Below, piece by piece: positions 35,213 to 44,857 of a stretch of DNA of 64,000 bases. Below the pieces are notes generated by a model. The model was not told the DNA's origin. It ran no database searches and saw nothing but the letters and a program-made list of their open reading frames with translations. Both the position numbers and the translations under genes were made by a program. Within the stretch, counting starts at the first letter, position 1. Each line of letters opens with the position of its first letter. The DNA is from Neoroseomonas eburnea (GTDB lineage: Bacteria > Pseudomonadota > Alphaproteobacteria > Acetobacterales > Acetobacteraceae), in NCBI RefSeq assembly GCF_018129005.1, contig NZ_JAAEDL010000010.1, forward strand, positions 62,001-126,000. Reading direction: 5' to 3'.

Positions 35213-35320
35213 CGGGGGGAGATCCCGATCAGGCGGAATCACCCGGCGGGGCGAAGATGCTCGTGACAACAAAGGGCCAGAGAGGCTGCCACGAGCGCAG
35301 GCGAGCGGGAACCGCGCTAG
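35213..35320 (+). repeat. 108-bp terminal-inverted-repeat element, copy C
   Basis: Aligned over 108 bases with copy A: AGATCCCGATCAGGCGGAATC, GCGAAGATGCTCGTGACAAC and the end GGGAACCGCGCTAG. The left terminal repeat has been lost (CGGGGGG). The right-hand CTAG provides, on the minus strand, the TAG stop codon of the secreted hypothetical gene. Confidence 0.82.
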
Positions 35321-35886
35321 AAGGGACGGCCGGCCGCGGATTGGCCGATCAAGGGCGCGACGGCGGTCGCCAAGTGGCTGAACAGCGCTTCGTCATCGGT
35401 GCCGTGGCGCTGGCATGACAGCACGGCCGTCCATACCACGCGGCCCGAGGCGCGTTCCCTCAGTTCGACTACGCCGCTCACGCGCAGCGTCGGGATGCGG
35501 CGGCCGCCCATGCGCGGCACATCCGAGGTCCAGGAGAGATCGTCGCTCTCGCGGAAGGTGCGGTCCTGCATCGTGTCGCCGAAGCCGCCGAAATTGTCGC
35601 CCTCGACGGAGATGCCGCCGCGCCAGGAAAGGACGAAGGGAGCATTGTCCGCCACACGGCGATTGACGTTGGCCAGCGCGGCGAGGACGGCACCGCGCAG
35701 GCGCCGCTCACTCTCGGTCTGCGTGCGATTGGGCACGGCGATGGCGGCGTCGCGTGGGATGGGCGCGAAGGCATTGGCGGAGACGCGCCCCGGGCAGACG
35801 CCCTGCGCTGCGGCAGGCGATACGCCGGACAGGAGGCCGAGCGCGACGGCCGCGACGGCACAAAGGTGGAGGGCTGGGCCGCGCAT
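35317..35886 (-). CDS. Secreted hypothetical protein
   Basis: 189 residues. Signal peptide about 1-27 (LCAVAAVALGLLSGVSPAAAQ). The mature part has two cysteines (VCPGRVSANAF near the N-terminus and VLSCQRHG near the C-terminus) that could form a disulfide. Beta-rich segments include FVLSWRGGISV and VSGVVELRERASGRVVWTAVLSC, reminiscent of small envelope lipid-binding or DUF4136-like folds. No named family was recognised. A GAGGAG ribosome site precedes ATG. It follows argG on the same strand after a folded repeat; its stop codon is contributed by repeat copy C. Confidence 0.8.
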   Translation of the reverse strand: MRGPALHLCAVAAVALGLLSGVSPAAAQGVCPGRVSANAFAPIPRDAAIAVPNRTQTESERRLRGAVLAALANVNRRVADNAPFVLSWRGGISVEGDNFGGFGDTMQDRTFRESDDLSWTSDVPRMGGRRIPTLRVSGVVELRERASGRVVWTAVLSCQRHGTDDEALFSHLATAVAPLIGQSAAGRPF

Positions 35887-35991
35887 GACGTCTCCTCGAA
35901 GGCGAAATCGTGTTCGTCCGGCAAGGTAGGACGGATCGCGCCGCCTCGGAAACCTCGGGCCTGTTGGCCGGGTTCGGGAACAAGCGGCAAG

Positions 35992-36111
35992 GCCGGGGGG
36001 ACTGAACTCCCCCTCAATCCTCCCCCTTCTCGGGGAATCCTGTGCTTCGCCGAGGGAGCAGCGCCCTGGAAGGGAAGGCAGGGGGTTCGGGGGAGGTTCC
36101 CCTCCCCCGAT
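35992..36111. repeat. G-rich/C-rich folded intergenic element (family 4), argG 3' side
   Basis: GAACTCCCCCTCAATCC with TCCCCCTTCTCGG faces a TTCGGGGGAGG/CCTCCCCCG end. CGGGGAATCC...CGAGGGAG forms further pairing inside. Same plan as at 19.5 kb. Confidence 0.65.
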
Positions 36112-36119
36112 CCATTTCA

Positions 36120-37355
36120 CTAGAGTTCGCCGCCCTTGCGCCCCGCCATCGCCCCGAGCCGCAGCCGCAGCGCGTTCAGCTTGATGAAGCCCTGGGCGTC
36201 GAACTGGTCGTAGGCGCCCTGGTCTTCCTCGAAGGTGACGTGCTTCATCGAATACAGGCTGTTCGGCGACTGCCGGCCCGTCACGATCGTGTTGCCCTTG
36301 TAGAGCTTCAGCCGGACCGTGCCGGTGACGCTCTTCTGGCTCTCGTCGATCAGCGCCTGCAGCATCCGGCGCTCCGGGGCGAACCAGAAGCCGTTGTAGA
36401 TGATCTCCGAGTAGCGCGGCATCAGGCTGTCCTTGAGGTGGCAGGCCTCGCGGTCGAGCGTGATGCTCTCCATCGCCCGGTGCGCGACGTAGAGGATCGT
36501 GCCGCCCGGCGTCTCGTAGCAGCCGCGGGACTTCATGCCGACGAAGCGGTTCTCGACCAGGTCGAGCCGGCCGATGCCGTTCTCCTTGCCGAGCGCGTTC
36601 AGCCTGGTCAGCAGCGTCGCCGGCGACATCCGCTCGCCGTTGATGCCGACGGCGTCGCCGCGCTCGAACTCGATGGTGATCTCGGTCGGCTTGTCCGGCG
36701 CGGCCTCGGGGCTGATGGTGCGCTGCCACACCATCTCATCCGGCGCGTCCCACGGTTCCTCGAGGATCTTGCCCTCGGAGGAGCTGTGCAGGAGGTTCGC
36801 GTCGACCGAGAAGGGCGCCTCGCCGCGCTTGTCCTTGGCGATCGGGATCTGGTGTTCCTCGGCGAACTGGATCAGCCGGGTACGGCTGGTCAGGTCCCAT
36901 TCGCGCCAGGGGGCGATGACCTTCACGTCGGGCTTCAGCGCGTAGTAGCTGAGCTCGAAACGCACCTGGTCGTTGCCCTTGCCGGTCGCGCCATGGGCCA
37001 CCGCATCGGCGCCCATCTGCTCGGCGATCTCGATCTGCCGCTTGGCGATCAGGGGCCGCGCGATCGAGGTGCCGAGGAGGTACATGCCTTCGTAAAGCGC
37101 ATTGGCGCGGAACATCGGGAAGACGAAGTCGCGCACGAATTCCTCGCGCAGGTCGTCCATGAAGATGTTCTCGGGCTTGATGCCGAGCAGCAACGCCTTG
37201 TCGCGCGCCGGGCCAAGCTCCTCGCCCTGGCCGAGATCCGCGGTGAAGGTCACCACCTCGCATCGGTAGGTGGTCTGCAGCCACTTCAGAATCACGCTGG
37301 TGTCGAGCCCGCCGGAATAGGCGAGCACGACCTTCTTCACGTCCTTCACGCGCAT
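36120..37355 (-). CDS. argG: Argininosuccinate synthase
   Basis: Condenses citrulline and aspartate with ATP to argininosuccinate, the penultimate step of arginine synthesis. 411 residues, normal for the bacterial type. The ATP pyrophosphatase loop [10 protein letters not shown] (12-21) is intact, as are [27 protein letters not shown] and [16 protein letters not shown] precedes ATG. No other arginine genes are in the window; family-4 folded elements flank the gene on both sides. Confidence 0.98.
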   Translation of the reverse strand: MRVKDVKKVVLAYSGGLDTSVILKWLQTTYRCEVVTFTADLGQGEELGPARDKALLLGIKPENIFMDDLREEFVRDFVFPMFRANALYEGMYLLGTSIARPLIAKRQIEIAEQMGADAVAHGATGKGNDQVRFELSYYALKPDVKVIAPWREWDLTSRTRLIQFAEEHQIPIAKDKRGEAPFSVDANLLHSSSEGKILEEPWDAPDEMVWQRTISPEAAPDKPTEITIEFERGDAVGINGERMSPATLLTRLNALGKENGIGRLDLVENRFVGMKSRGCYETPGGTILYVAHRAMESITLDREACHLKDSLMPRYSEIIYNGFWFAPERRMLQALIDESQKSVTGTVRLKLYKGNTIVTGRQSPNSLYSMKHVTFEEDQGAYDQFDAQGFIKLNALRLRLGAMAGRKGGEL

Positions 37356-37419
37356 CGGGCGCTCTCCAGGCTTACGGAAACCCGGGGGGTATGGCGCTCG
37401 AAAGGCGGAGAGGCAAGGT

Positions 37420-37545
37420 CGGGGGGAAGGGAACTTCCCCCCGAACCCCCCAACCTTCTTTGGCTCTTTGGGAACTGACCCCCGAGGTCAGTCTCCAAAG
37501 GACAAAAAAGGGAGGGGGTCCGGGGCGGGGGTTCCCCTCCCCCGG
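37420..37545. repeat. G-rich/C-rich folded intergenic element (family 4), argG 5' side
   Basis: GGGGGGAAGG/CCTTCCCCCC-like arms at the left, TTTGGGAACTGACC/GGTCAGTCTCCAAA in the middle, and GGGAGGGGGTCCGGGG...GGTTCCCCTCCCCC at the right. It lies between the superoxide dismutase stop and the argG start, so it includes the argG leader. Confidence 0.7.
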
Positions 37546-37551
37546 CCTTCA

Positions 37552-38268
37552 TCACATGCGCAGCGTCCCGTTCCGCGCCGCGTCGTAGCGTGCCTGGATC
37601 TTTTCCCAGTTCAGCACGTTCCACCACGCCGTCAGGTAGTCCGCCCGGCGGTTCTGGTAGCGCAGGTAGTAGGCATGTTCCCACACGTCGTTGCCCATCA
37701 GCACCCGCCCGCCATCCATCAGCGGCGTGTCCTGGTTGGGCTTGCTGACGATGGAAAGCCCGCCCGCCGGCGTCACCGCCACGAACACCCAGCCCGAGCC
37801 GAAGACCCGCGTGCCGGCGGTGTTGAAGTCGGTGCGGAACTTCTCCATCCCGCCCAGGTCGCGGTCGATCGCGGCCTTGAGGTCGCCGGTCGGCTCGCCG
37901 CCCGCGCCGCCCATGATCTCCCAGAACATGGAGTGGTTGGCATGGCCGCCGCCATTGTTGCGGATGGCGGTGCGCACCGCCTCCGGCACCTGGGACAGGC
38001 GCTGCAGCAGGTCGTCGAGCTGCATCTGCGCCAGCGCGGAATGGTCCCTCACCGCGGCATTCAGGTTGGCGACATAGGCCGCGTGGTGGCGGCCGTGATG
38101 GATCTCCATCGTCATGGCGTCGATGGCGCGCTCGTTCGCGCCGGGCGCGTAGGGAAGGGCCGGGAGGGTGAATGGCCCGGAAGGGGCCTGGGCATGGGCC
38201 GGCCGACGGAAACCCGCGGCGGCGGCAAGGGCGGCACCGCCCATGAGAAGGCTGCGGCGGTTCGTCAT
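37552..38268 (-). CDS. Fe/Mn superoxide dismutase with Tat-type signal
   Basis: Dismutates superoxide to H2O2 and O2. 238 residues, about 40 more than cytoplasmic SodA/SodB because of an N-terminal export signal: twin arginine in NRRSLLMGG, a hydrophobic core and AHAQA cleavage site near residue 28. Metal ligands are all present: His57 (MEIHHGRHH), His112 (GGHANHSMFW), Asp194 and His198 (GNDVWEHAYYLRY). The start was chosen at MTNRRS; GGAGGA lies about 12 bases upstream. Export makes it periplasmic, which is less common for Fe/Mn enzymes in Gram-negatives than for Cu/Zn ones. Confidence 0.94.
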   Translation of the reverse strand: MTNRRSLLMGGAALAAAAGFRRPAHAQAPSGPFTLPALPYAPGANERAIDAMTMEIHHGRHHAAYVANLNAAVRDHSALAQMQLDDLLQRLSQVPEAVRTAIRNNGGGHANHSMFWEIMGGAGGEPTGDLKAAIDRDLGGMEKFRTDFNTAGTRVFGSGWVFVAVTPAGGLSIVSKPNQDTPLMDGGRVLMGNDVWEHAYYLRYQNRRADYLTAWWNVLNWEKIQARYDAARNGTLRM

Positions 38269-38452
38269 GGCGTGATCGTCCTCCACTCGTTTCGGTGGGC
38301 GTGGAGGAGATGGCGTCGGCATGGCCGCGTCAACAGAGGGCGTGGATTCGCGATATTGTTGTATAGGCGGAAGGAAAATCCCTGCTACTTTCGCGTGCGC
38401 CCTGCGGCGCCAGGCCTATCAGGGCGTGCGACACAAGGCAGGGAGGAACTCC

Positions 38453-38719
38453 ATGTCCGGATTGCGCGGCAAACCGAGGCGCTTCGTCGTGGACCTCGGG
38501 GATCTCGACATCGACGACAAGGTCGCCAGCGACATCGGCGATGGCATCCAGCGCGTGGTGCTGGACGTGCTGTCGCGCTACCGCAGCGATAGTGGCCGGA
38601 ACTACGGCATCCGCTTCCCGCGGGAGTGGATCGGGCTGATCATCCGCGAGCGCCTCGAAACCCTGGACGCCCTCGCGGAGGTGGAGAAGGAGGTCATCGG
38701 CTTCGCGGGGATGCGATGA
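38453..38719 (+). CDS. Hypothetical protein, first gene of a coupled pair
   Basis: 88 residues, soluble and acidic (FVVDLGDLDIDDKVASDIGD). A following helical part has VLDVLSRYRSDSGRNYGIRFPREWIGLIIRERLETLDALAEVEKEV. Not recognised. GGGAGGAA is seven bases before ATG. The stop overlaps the ATG of the next gene (ATGA), so the two products are made together, probably as partners. The upstream region contains an AT-richer TTCGCGATATTGTTGTATAG stretch about 90 bases before the start that could be the promoter. Confidence 0.75.
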   Translation: MSGLRGKPRRFVVDLGDLDIDDKVASDIGDGIQRVVLDVLSRYRSDSGRNYGIRFPREWIGLIIRERLETLDALAEVEKEVIGFAGMR

Positions 38720-39090
38720 CGCGGCTTTGCCCGAGCGCGCCGGCCGAGCCGGGCGCCCTGGTGATCGGCGTGGTGGGGCCGGATGGGCGCGTTGCCCACC
38801 TGGCCACGCCGCTGCGGGCGGACGAAGCCTTCGTCGCGCGGTTGCGGCGGGAGGATGCTTCCCCCGAGACCCGGTTCCGCTTCTCCGGCACCTGCCTGGA
38901 GGGGCGCTGCGCCCAATGGACGGGCACGGGCTGCGGCATCATCGAACGGGTGCTCGCCCGGATCGATGCCGCCGAAGCGGCCGCGCCCCTGCCGCGCTGC
39001 GGCATCCGCCGGGATTGTCGCTGGCATGCGCAGCGCGGCGCGGCGGCCTGCCACGCCTGTCCGCTGGTGGTCACCGACCAGCGCGAATGA
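38716..39090 (+). CDS. Cysteine-rich putative metal-binding protein
   Basis: 124 residues with eight cysteines: Cys5, then Cys60, Cys65, Cys73 ([19 protein letters not shown]) and Cys95, Cys101, Cys112, Cys115 ([26 protein letters not shown]). The arrangement, with His104 and His113 interleaved, strongly suggests an Fe-S cluster or zinc site. The N-terminal half is a beta-rich domain without known signature. No signal peptide. Coupled by ATGA overlap to an 88-residue partner. Similar C-x(5)-C-x-W...ACxxCP patterns occur in uncharacterised bacterial proteins; no function is assigned. Confidence 0.75.
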   Translation: MTRLCPSAPAEPGALVIGVVGPDGRVAHLATPLRADEAFVARLRREDASPETRFRFSGTCLEGRCAQWTGTGCGIIERVLARIDAAEAAAPLPRCGIRRDCRWHAQRGAAACHACPLVVTDQRE

Positions 39091-39128
39091 GGGCCGGACC
39101 GCCACGGGGGCTCCCCCGCGGCGGGCGG

Positions 39129-39455
39129 TCAGGTTTCCTCGTCGCGGTCGGCCTCGACCTCGATGTCCTCGGCGATGTCCTCGGCGTCGTCCTCGAGTTC
39201 CTCGGCGTCCTCGATCGCTTCGTCGCCCTCGACGTCCTCCACCTCGATGTCCTCGGCTTCCGCCTCCGGCGTGGCGGCCCGCTTCTTCAGCTTCTCGTCG
39301 GGGATCGGGCTGGCCGTGGCGCGGCGCAGGCGCGGCTGCTCCGCTGGCTGTTCCGTGCCGCATTTCGGGCAGACGGCGGGGGTGCGGGCCAGGTCGTAGA
39401 AGCGCGTGCCGCAGGCGACGCAGCTGCGCTTCAGGCCGAGTTCGGGCTTTGCCAT
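39129..39455 (-). CDS. FYDLN-acid family protein (TIGR02300)
   Basis: 108 residues. The N-terminal zinc-ribbon-like part has paired cysteines Cys12-Cys15 and Cys29-Cys32 and the FYDL signature ([17 protein letters not shown]). A long Glu/Asp tail from about residue 65 to the end is almost pure acid. The family is confined to alphaproteobacteria and usually sits divergently next to aroA, as here. Function unknown; a nucleic-acid- or ribosome-associated zinc ribbon is a common guess. GAGG is nine bases before ATG; an ATG five codons upstream is possible. Confidence 0.93.
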   Translation of the reverse strand: MAKPELGLKRSCVACGTRFYDLARTPAVCPKCGTEQPAEQPRLRRATASPIPDEKLKKRAATPEAEAEDIEVEDVEGDEAIEDAEELEDDAEDIAEDIEVEADRDEET

Positions 39456-39577
39456 CCGGCGGGACCTCATTGGAATCCGGCCTGCACGAGGGGTTGACGT
39501 GGCGACGTCGTGCGGGCCGGGGAAAAAGAGTGCGGCGCATTGCCACGCCCGGCCGGGCCATGTCAAACGCGCGCACC

Positions 39578-40924
39578 ATGTCCCATCCCGCACCCCGCCC
39601 CCTTCGTGCCAAGGCCCCGGCCGGGCCGCTCTCCGGCCGGCTCGCCGTGCCGGGCGACAAGTCGATCAGCCACCGCGCGCTGATGTTCGGCGCGGTGGCG
39701 GTCGGCACCACCGAGATCGCCGGTCTTCTGGAGGGCGAGGACGTGCTCCGCACCGCCGCCGCCATGCGCGCCCTGGGGGCGGAGGTGGAGAAGCTTGGCC
39801 CCGGCGCCTGGCGCGTCGCCGGCCGGGGGGTCGGCGGCCTGGTGGAGCCGGCGGACGTGCTTGACATGGGCAATTCCGGCACCGCGGCGCGGCTGCTGCT
39901 CGGCCTCCTCTCGGGCCATCCGATCTTCGCGGTGATGACGGGCGATGCCTCGCTCCGCCGCCGGCCGATGAAGCGGGTGACGGACCCGCTTTCGGCGTCC
40001 GGTGCGCAGTTCTGGACGCGGGAGGGCGGACGGCTGCCGCTTGCGGTCCGTGGCGCCACGGACCCGCTGCCGATCGACTACGTGCTGCCGGTCGCCTCGG
40101 CCCAGGTGAAGAGCGCCTGCCTGCTCGCCGGCCTCTGCGCCCCCGGCACGACGCGGGTGGTGGAGAAGGAGCCGACCCGCGACCACACCGAGAACATGCT
40201 GCGCCATTTCGGCGCGACGGTATGGGTGGAGGACACGCCCGAAGGCCGCGTGGTGCGGCTGGTAGGCCAGCCGGAGCTCGTAGCCGCACCCGTGCTGGTG
40301 CCGGGCGATCCTTCCTCCGCCGCCTTCCCGATCGTCGCCGCCCTGCTGGTCCCGGGTTCGCGCGTGGTGGTGGAGAATGTCGGGCTGAACCCGCTGCGCA
40401 CCGGCCTGATCACCACGCTGCGGGAGATGGGCGCGGCGCTGCGCATCGAGAACGAGCGCGTGGCCGGCGGCGAGCCCGTCGGCGACATCGTCGCCGAATA
40501 CACCGAGATGAAGGGCATCGAGGTACCGCCCGGCCGTGCGCCGTCGATGATCGACGAATACCCGGTGTTGGCCGTCGCCGCCGCGGCCGCGCGGGGCGTC
40601 ACGCGCATGCGGGGCCTCGCCGAGCTGCGGGTGAAGGAGAGCGACCGCCTTTCCGCCACCGCCGCGCTTCTTGCCGCCAATGGCGTCAACGCCGCGATCG
40701 AGGGCGACGACCTGATCGTGCAGGGCACCGGCGGCGCCATCCCCGGCGGCGGCACGGTCGAGACCCACATGGACCACCGCATCGCCATGAGCGCCCTGGT
40801 CATGGGCCTCGCCTCGGAGATGCCGGTGTCGGTGGACGATGCCGCCTTCATCGACACCTCCTTCCCCGGTTTCGCCACGCTGATGAACGGCCTGGCGGAC
40901 GGGGAGGTCCTCGGCGCGCCGTGA
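39578..40924 (+). CDS. aroA: 3-phosphoshikimate 1-carboxyvinyltransferase (EPSP synthase)
   Basis: Sixth step of the shikimate pathway: PEP plus shikimate-3-phosphate to EPSP. 448 residues. Contains [11 protein letters not shown] (26-36), the [12 protein letters not shown] block, [14 protein letters not shown] and [13 protein letters not shown]. The sequence type resembles the class II (bacterial CP4-like) enzymes. The start is uncertain: ATG six codons upstream is also possible and neither has a clear ribosome site. The stop overlaps the GTG of cmk (GTGA). Confidence 0.97.
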   Translation: MSHPAPRPLRAKAPAGPLSGRLAVPGDKSISHRALMFGAVAVGTTEIAGLLEGEDVLRTAAAMRALGAEVEKLGPGAWRVAGRGVGGLVEPADVLDMGNSGTAARLLLGLLSGHPIFAVMTGDASLRRRPMKRVTDPLSASGAQFWTREGGRLPLAVRGATDPLPIDYVLPVASAQVKSACLLAGLCAPGTTRVVEKEPTRDHTENMLRHFGATVWVEDTPEGRVVRLVGQPELVAAPVLVPGDPSSAAFPIVAALLVPGSRVVVENVGLNPLRTGLITTLREMGAALRIENERVAGGEPVGDIVAEYTEMKGIEVPPGRAPSMIDEYPVLAVAAAAARGVTRMRGLAELRVKESDRLSATAALLAANGVNAAIEGDDLIVQGTGGAIPGGGTVETHMDHRIAMSALVMGLASEMPVSVDDAAFIDTSFPGFATLMNGLADGEVLGAP

Positions 40925-41643
40925 CCGCCCCGCTGCGATCACCGGAGGAGGCGGACCTCCGGCCGCGGCACGGCACGGTCATCGCCGTCGATGGCCCGGC
41001 CGCGGCGGGCAAGGGCACGCTGGCGCGGCGCCTCGCGGCGGCGCTCGGCCTGCCCTACCTCGATACGGGATTGCTCTATCGCGCCGTGGGGCGGCGCGTG
41101 CTCGATGTCGGGGCGGACCCGCGCGACGCGACCGTGGCAGAGGCCGAGGCGCGCGCGCTGACCGCGGCGGACCTCGAACGATCGGACCTGCGCGGCCCGA
41201 TGGCCGACATGGCGGCGAGCGCCGTCGCCGCCATCCCGGCCGTGCGCGCCGCGCTGCTCGACTTCCAGCGCGATTTCGGCCGAAGCCGCGGCGCGGTGCT
41301 GGACGGGCGGGACATCGGCACGGTGGTCTTCCCCCATGCGCAGGCGAAGCTCTTCGTCACCGCAAGTGTCGAGGAACGCGCCCGCCGCCGCTTCCTGGAA
41401 CTGCGCGGCCGCGGCGTCGCCGCCGATCCGGCGCAGGTGGAGGCGGAGATCCGCGACCGTGACGCCCAGGATGCCAACCGGCCGGTGGCGCCGCTGAAGC
41501 CGGCCGAGGACGCGATGGTGCTGGACACCACCGCGCTCGATGCCGAGGCGGCGTTCGCGGCAGCGCTGGAACTGGTGCGGGAGCGCGTGGGGCAGGCGGT
41601 GCCGGAGAGGGGAAAGCCAACAGTCGCGAACGGCGACCGTTGA
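40921..41643 (+). CDS. cmk: Cytidylate kinase
   Basis: Phosphorylates CMP/dCMP to the diphosphates. 240 residues; P-loop GPAAAGKGT (25-33), [25 protein letters not shown] and [13 protein letters not shown] typical of Cmk. GTG start, coupled to aroA by four bases. In many alphaproteobacteria rpsA follows cmk; here a convergent methyltransferase gene follows after 61 bases, so rpsA must be elsewhere. Confidence 0.97.
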   Translation: MTAPLRSPEEADLRPRHGTVIAVDGPAAAGKGTLARRLAAALGLPYLDTGLLYRAVGRRVLDVGADPRDATVAEAEARALTAADLERSDLRGPMADMAASAVAAIPAVRAALLDFQRDFGRSRGAVLDGRDIGTVVFPHAQAKLFVTASVEERARRRFLELRGRGVAADPAQVEAEIRDRDAQDANRPVAPLKPAEDAMVLDTTALDAEAAFAAALELVRERVGQAVPERGKPTVANGDR

Positions 41644-41704
41644 TGTTACGTCCTCGGCGGGAGGAACTCGGGGAGGGCAGGGTCCTCCGCGCCGCCACTG
41701 CGCC

Positions 41705-42946
41705 CTACGCCGCCGCCACCAGCAGCCTGTTCACCCGCTCCATCGCCTGCGCCACGGCGGCGAAGTCCCGCGCGAAGGCTTCCCGCGACACCCCGTTCGC
41801 CGCCAGCTCATCGCCGATTTCCCCGATGCTCCGCTTCCCGTCGACCCGGGCCAGGATCGCGCCTGCCAGGCGGGGCAGGGCCACCGGCACGGACAGCCCG
41901 TCGGCGGCGACGCGCAGCACGCCGTCCGGCGGCAGGGAGGCGGCGAGCTTCGCCCCCTCCAGCTCGCGCAGCACCGGCACGCGGGAGGCATCGTCCCACG
42001 GCGCGGGCGGCGGTGCCTCGCCCTTGCGGACGCAGTAGGCGATGTGGATGCCCATGTTGCCGGCCGCCGCCTCCGCCAGGGCGGCGCGCTGCACGGGGTC
42101 GAGGCCCGCCGTGCGCTCGCGCAGCCGCGGGTCGGTGAGGAAGCTGTCCGGGTCGTAGCGGAAGGGTTCGACCAGGCAGCGGATCTCGAGCCCTGCCGCG
42201 TCCACCAGCGCGGCGAGGGCCGGCACGGTGAAGGCGACGTCGCGCGGGTTCAGCAGCAGGTCGTAGATGCCGGCATCGCCGCCCTTCACGTGGTCGGTGA
42301 TCCAGGGGTTGCGGCGCAGCCAGGCGGTTTCGGGGATCTGCCGCCAGAACCGCTTGGCGATGTCGACGCGCTGCGCCGGCGGCTGGTCGGCCGGCGCGAG
42401 CAGGCGCAGCGCGTCCTGCACCATGTAGACCCCGGTGCGCCCGTGCGGGGCATAGACCATGAGGCCGAGCCCGCCGCCGGGCGCGAGGACCGACACCAGC
42501 GCCCGCAGACCGGCCAGCGGGTCCGGCAGGTGGTGCAACACGCCGCAGCAATCGATGTAGTCGAAAGGGCCAAGGCCGCTTTGCGGCAGGTCGAGCAGCG
42601 AGCCTTCCTGAAATATCACGTTTTCGAGAGAGCGCGCGGCGACGCGCGCCGAGGCGACGCGCTTCGCGGCCGCCGAGCGGTCGAGCCAGGTGACGCTGCC
42701 CGGCCGCCCCGCCCAAGCCATCTGCTGGGCGAGCATGACCGTCGCATCGCCCGACCCGCCGCCGGCGACCAGCGCGCGCAGCGGCTCCGAGGCCGGGCGG
42801 CGGGCGCCGAAAATCCAGTGGTCCACCTCGCGCAGGTGGCTGGGGCTGCCGATGACGAGTCGCTTCGCCTCCTCCCGCGGGTCGCGCTGCGGGTAGGGGT
42901 AGGCCTCGTACTGGGCGGCGAGGGCGGCATCTGCGGCGTCGCTCAT
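41705..42946 (-). CDS. Class I SAM-dependent methyltransferase
   Basis: 413 residues, soluble. The Rossmann methyltransferase core shows motif I LVAGGGSGDATVML (about 58-71) and the acidic post-I position near VTWLDRS. Motif IV is in FDYIDCCGVLHHLPDP, followed by LAPGGGLGLMVYAP. An N-terminal AQYEAYPYPQRDPR motif is typical of a group of tetratricopeptide-linked or stand-alone methyltransferases with unknown acceptors. The C-terminal 130 residues form an extra domain. Convergent with cmk; alone on its strand. Confidence 0.87.
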   Translation of the reverse strand: MSDAADAALAAQYEAYPYPQRDPREEAKRLVIGSPSHLREVDHWIFGARRPASEPLRALVAGGGSGDATVMLAQQMAWAGRPGSVTWLDRSAAAKRVASARVAARSLENVIFQEGSLLDLPQSGLGPFDYIDCCGVLHHLPDPLAGLRALVSVLAPGGGLGLMVYAPHGRTGVYMVQDALRLLAPADQPPAQRVDIAKRFWRQIPETAWLRRNPWITDHVKGGDAGIYDLLLNPRDVAFTVPALAALVDAAGLEIRCLVEPFRYDPDSFLTDPRLRERTAGLDPVQRAALAEAAAGNMGIHIAYCVRKGEAPPPAPWDDASRVPVLRELEGAKLAASLPPDGVLRVAADGLSVPVALPRLAGAILARVDGKRSIGEIGDELAANGVSREAFARDFAAVAQAMERVNRLLVAAA

Positions 42947-43032
42947 GCGCGCCTGTTACGCCGGGACGCGGCGCGGGGCCAGACAGCGCGGCGCGGTTGC
43001 TCCGGCGGTCCGGGCTTCGTAGATAGGATGCC

Positions 43033-43548
43033 ATGCGCGCAGCCCTCCTACTGACCGCCCTTGCCGCCCTCGTCGCCGTGCCTGCGCTTGCGCAGCAGCG
43101 TGGAGCCGCCCAGGCCCCGGGGCCTCGCAAGCTCGGGGACTTCAATGACTGGACCGCCGCGGTCCACACCGAGTCCGGGCAGAAGGTCTGCTACGCCTTC
43201 ACCCGTGCCTCGCGCTCCGACCCGGCGCGGGAAGGCGTGATCCTGACGGTGACGCACCGCAGCGCCAGCCGCGACCAGGTCGCGCTGTCGGCGGGCTATG
43301 CCTATCCGCGCAATGCGACGGTGACGGTGACGGTGGGGAATACGCAGCTCGCCTTCTACACCAGCAACAACTCGGCCTTCGCCCGCGATGGCCGCGCGGC
43401 GGTGGCGGCCTTCCGCGGCGGCGCGAACGCCGTCGCCCGCGGGCCGCGCGCCGGCGGCCGCGGCACGGCGACCGACACCTTCAGCCTGTCCGGCTTCACT
43501 GCTGCCTATGAGGCCATCAGCCAGGAATGCCCGGCTTCACGCCGATGA
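43033..43548 (+). CDS. IalB-family (invasion-associated locus B) periplasmic protein
   Basis: 171 residues, signal peptide 1-20 ([17 protein letters not shown]). The mature domain begins [24 protein letters not shown] and shows [21 protein letters not shown] and a C-terminal [17 protein letters not shown]. Cysteines in the KVCYAF and QECP motifs probably form the family's disulfide. The family is common in alphaproteobacteria; the name comes from Bartonella, but in free-living species its role is unknown. The stop overlaps the rlmN ATG by four bases. Confidence 0.9.
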   Translation: MRAALLLTALAALVAVPALAQQRGAAQAPGPRKLGDFNDWTAAVHTESGQKVCYAFTRASRSDPAREGVILTVTHRSASRDQVALSAGYAYPRNATVTVTVGNTQLAFYTSNNSAFARDGRAAVAAFRGGANAVARGPRAGGRGTATDTFSLSGFTAAYEAISQECPASRR

Positions 43549-44726
43549 GCACCACCGTCGCCACCGACGGGCTGAACGCGGCGGAACGGGACCGGATCCT
43601 CGCCAAGGCGGCGATCTTCGCCCCGCCGCCGGCGATGCTGCCCGATGGGAGGCGCGACCTGGTCGGCCTTTCGCGCGAGGAACTCGCCGCCGAGATGGCG
43701 GAGATCGGCGAGAAGCCGTTCCGCGCCAAGCAGCTCTGGCACTGGATCTACCACCAGGGCGAAACCGACTTCGCGAAGATGACCACCATCGCGAAGCCGA
43801 TGCAGCAGAAGCTCGCCGAGCGCTTCGTCGTCGGCCGGCCGGAGGTGGCGACCCGGCAGGACAGCGCCGATTCGACGCGCAAATGGGTCTTCGCCTTCCG
43901 CGACGCCCAGCGGGTGGAGACGGTCTACATCCCCTCGGCGGACGAGGATCGCGGCGCGGTCTGCATCAGCACGCAGGTCGGCTGCACCCTGTCCTGCAAG
44001 TTCTGCCATACCGGCACGCAGAAGCTGGTGCGCAACCTCGGCGCGGCCGAGATCGTCGGCCAGTTCATGGCAGCGCGGGATTCCTACGGCGAATGGCCCT
44101 CGCCCAAGGACGGCACGGCGCGGCACCTGTCCAACATCGTCGTCATGGGCATGGGCGAGCCGCTCTACAACTACGAGAACGTCGCCAAGGCCCTGCGCAT
44201 CGTGATGGACCATGAGGGCATCGGGCTGTCGCGCCGCCGCATCACGCTGTCCACCTCCGGCGTCGTGCCGATGATGGACCGCTGCGGGGAGGAGCTCGGC
44301 GTCGGGCTCGCCGTCTCCCTCCACGCCGTCACCAACGAGCTGCGCGACGAGATCGTGCCGCTGAACCGCAAATACCCGATCGAGGAACTGATCGCGGCCT
44401 GCCGGCGCTACCCCGGCGCCTCCAACGCCCGGCGCATCACCTTCGAATACGTCATGCTGCGCGGGGTGAACGACAGCGAGGCGGAGGCGCGCGAACTGGT
44501 CCGCCTGATCCGCGGCATCCCGGCCAAGGTGAACCTGATCCCGTTCAACCCCTGGCCGGGCAGCCCGTACAGGACTTCGACCTCCGAAGCGATCCAGCGC
44601 TTCGCGGCGATCGTGAACGACGCCGGCTACGCGAGCCCGATCCGGAGGCCGCGCGGGCGGGACATCCTGGCTGCCTGCGGGCAGCTCAAGACCGAGAGCG
44701 AGCGGCGCCGGGCCGCGGCGGGCTGA
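43545..44726 (+). CDS. rlmN: 23S rRNA (adenine2503-C2) / tRNA (adenine37-C2) methyltransferase RlmN
   Basis: Radical SAM enzyme adding a C2 methyl to A2503 of 23S rRNA and A37 of some tRNAs. 393 residues. The [4Fe-4S] motif is CTLSCKFC (Cys147, Cys151, Cys154); [12 protein letters not shown] and [12 protein letters not shown] are present, and near the C-terminus ILAACGQL holds the methyl-accepting cysteine. The start ATG overlaps the ialB stop (ATGA); another ATG six codons earlier lies inside ialB. Confidence 0.97.
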   Translation: MSTTVATDGLNAAERDRILAKAAIFAPPPAMLPDGRRDLVGLSREELAAEMAEIGEKPFRAKQLWHWIYHQGETDFAKMTTIAKPMQQKLAERFVVGRPEVATRQDSADSTRKWVFAFRDAQRVETVYIPSADEDRGAVCISTQVGCTLSCKFCHTGTQKLVRNLGAAEIVGQFMAARDSYGEWPSPKDGTARHLSNIVVMGMGEPLYNYENVAKALRIVMDHEGIGLSRRRITLSTSGVVPMMDRCGEELGVGLAVSLHAVTNELRDEIVPLNRKYPIEELIAACRRYPGASNARRITFEYVMLRGVNDSEAEARELVRLIRGIPAKVNLIPFNPWPGSPYRTSTSEAIQRFAAIVNDAGYASPIRRPRGRDILAACGQLKTESERRRAAAG

Positions 44727-44857
44727 CGCCCCCCCCGGCGGCCCGGCGGCTTGCGCAGCCCCGGCAACGCCCAGCCGGTCCTGGCGGTCCTTTCGGAGTC
44801 CTGGCGCGATGTCCGATTGCACCCCGGCGCCCGATTTGCCTTGCCCCGGTGGGCGTC

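Noticed and set aside
43033-43548. Treating the IalB-like gene as a virulence factor
   Set aside because: The family is widespread in free-living alphaproteobacteria and nothing else in the window suggests host interaction.
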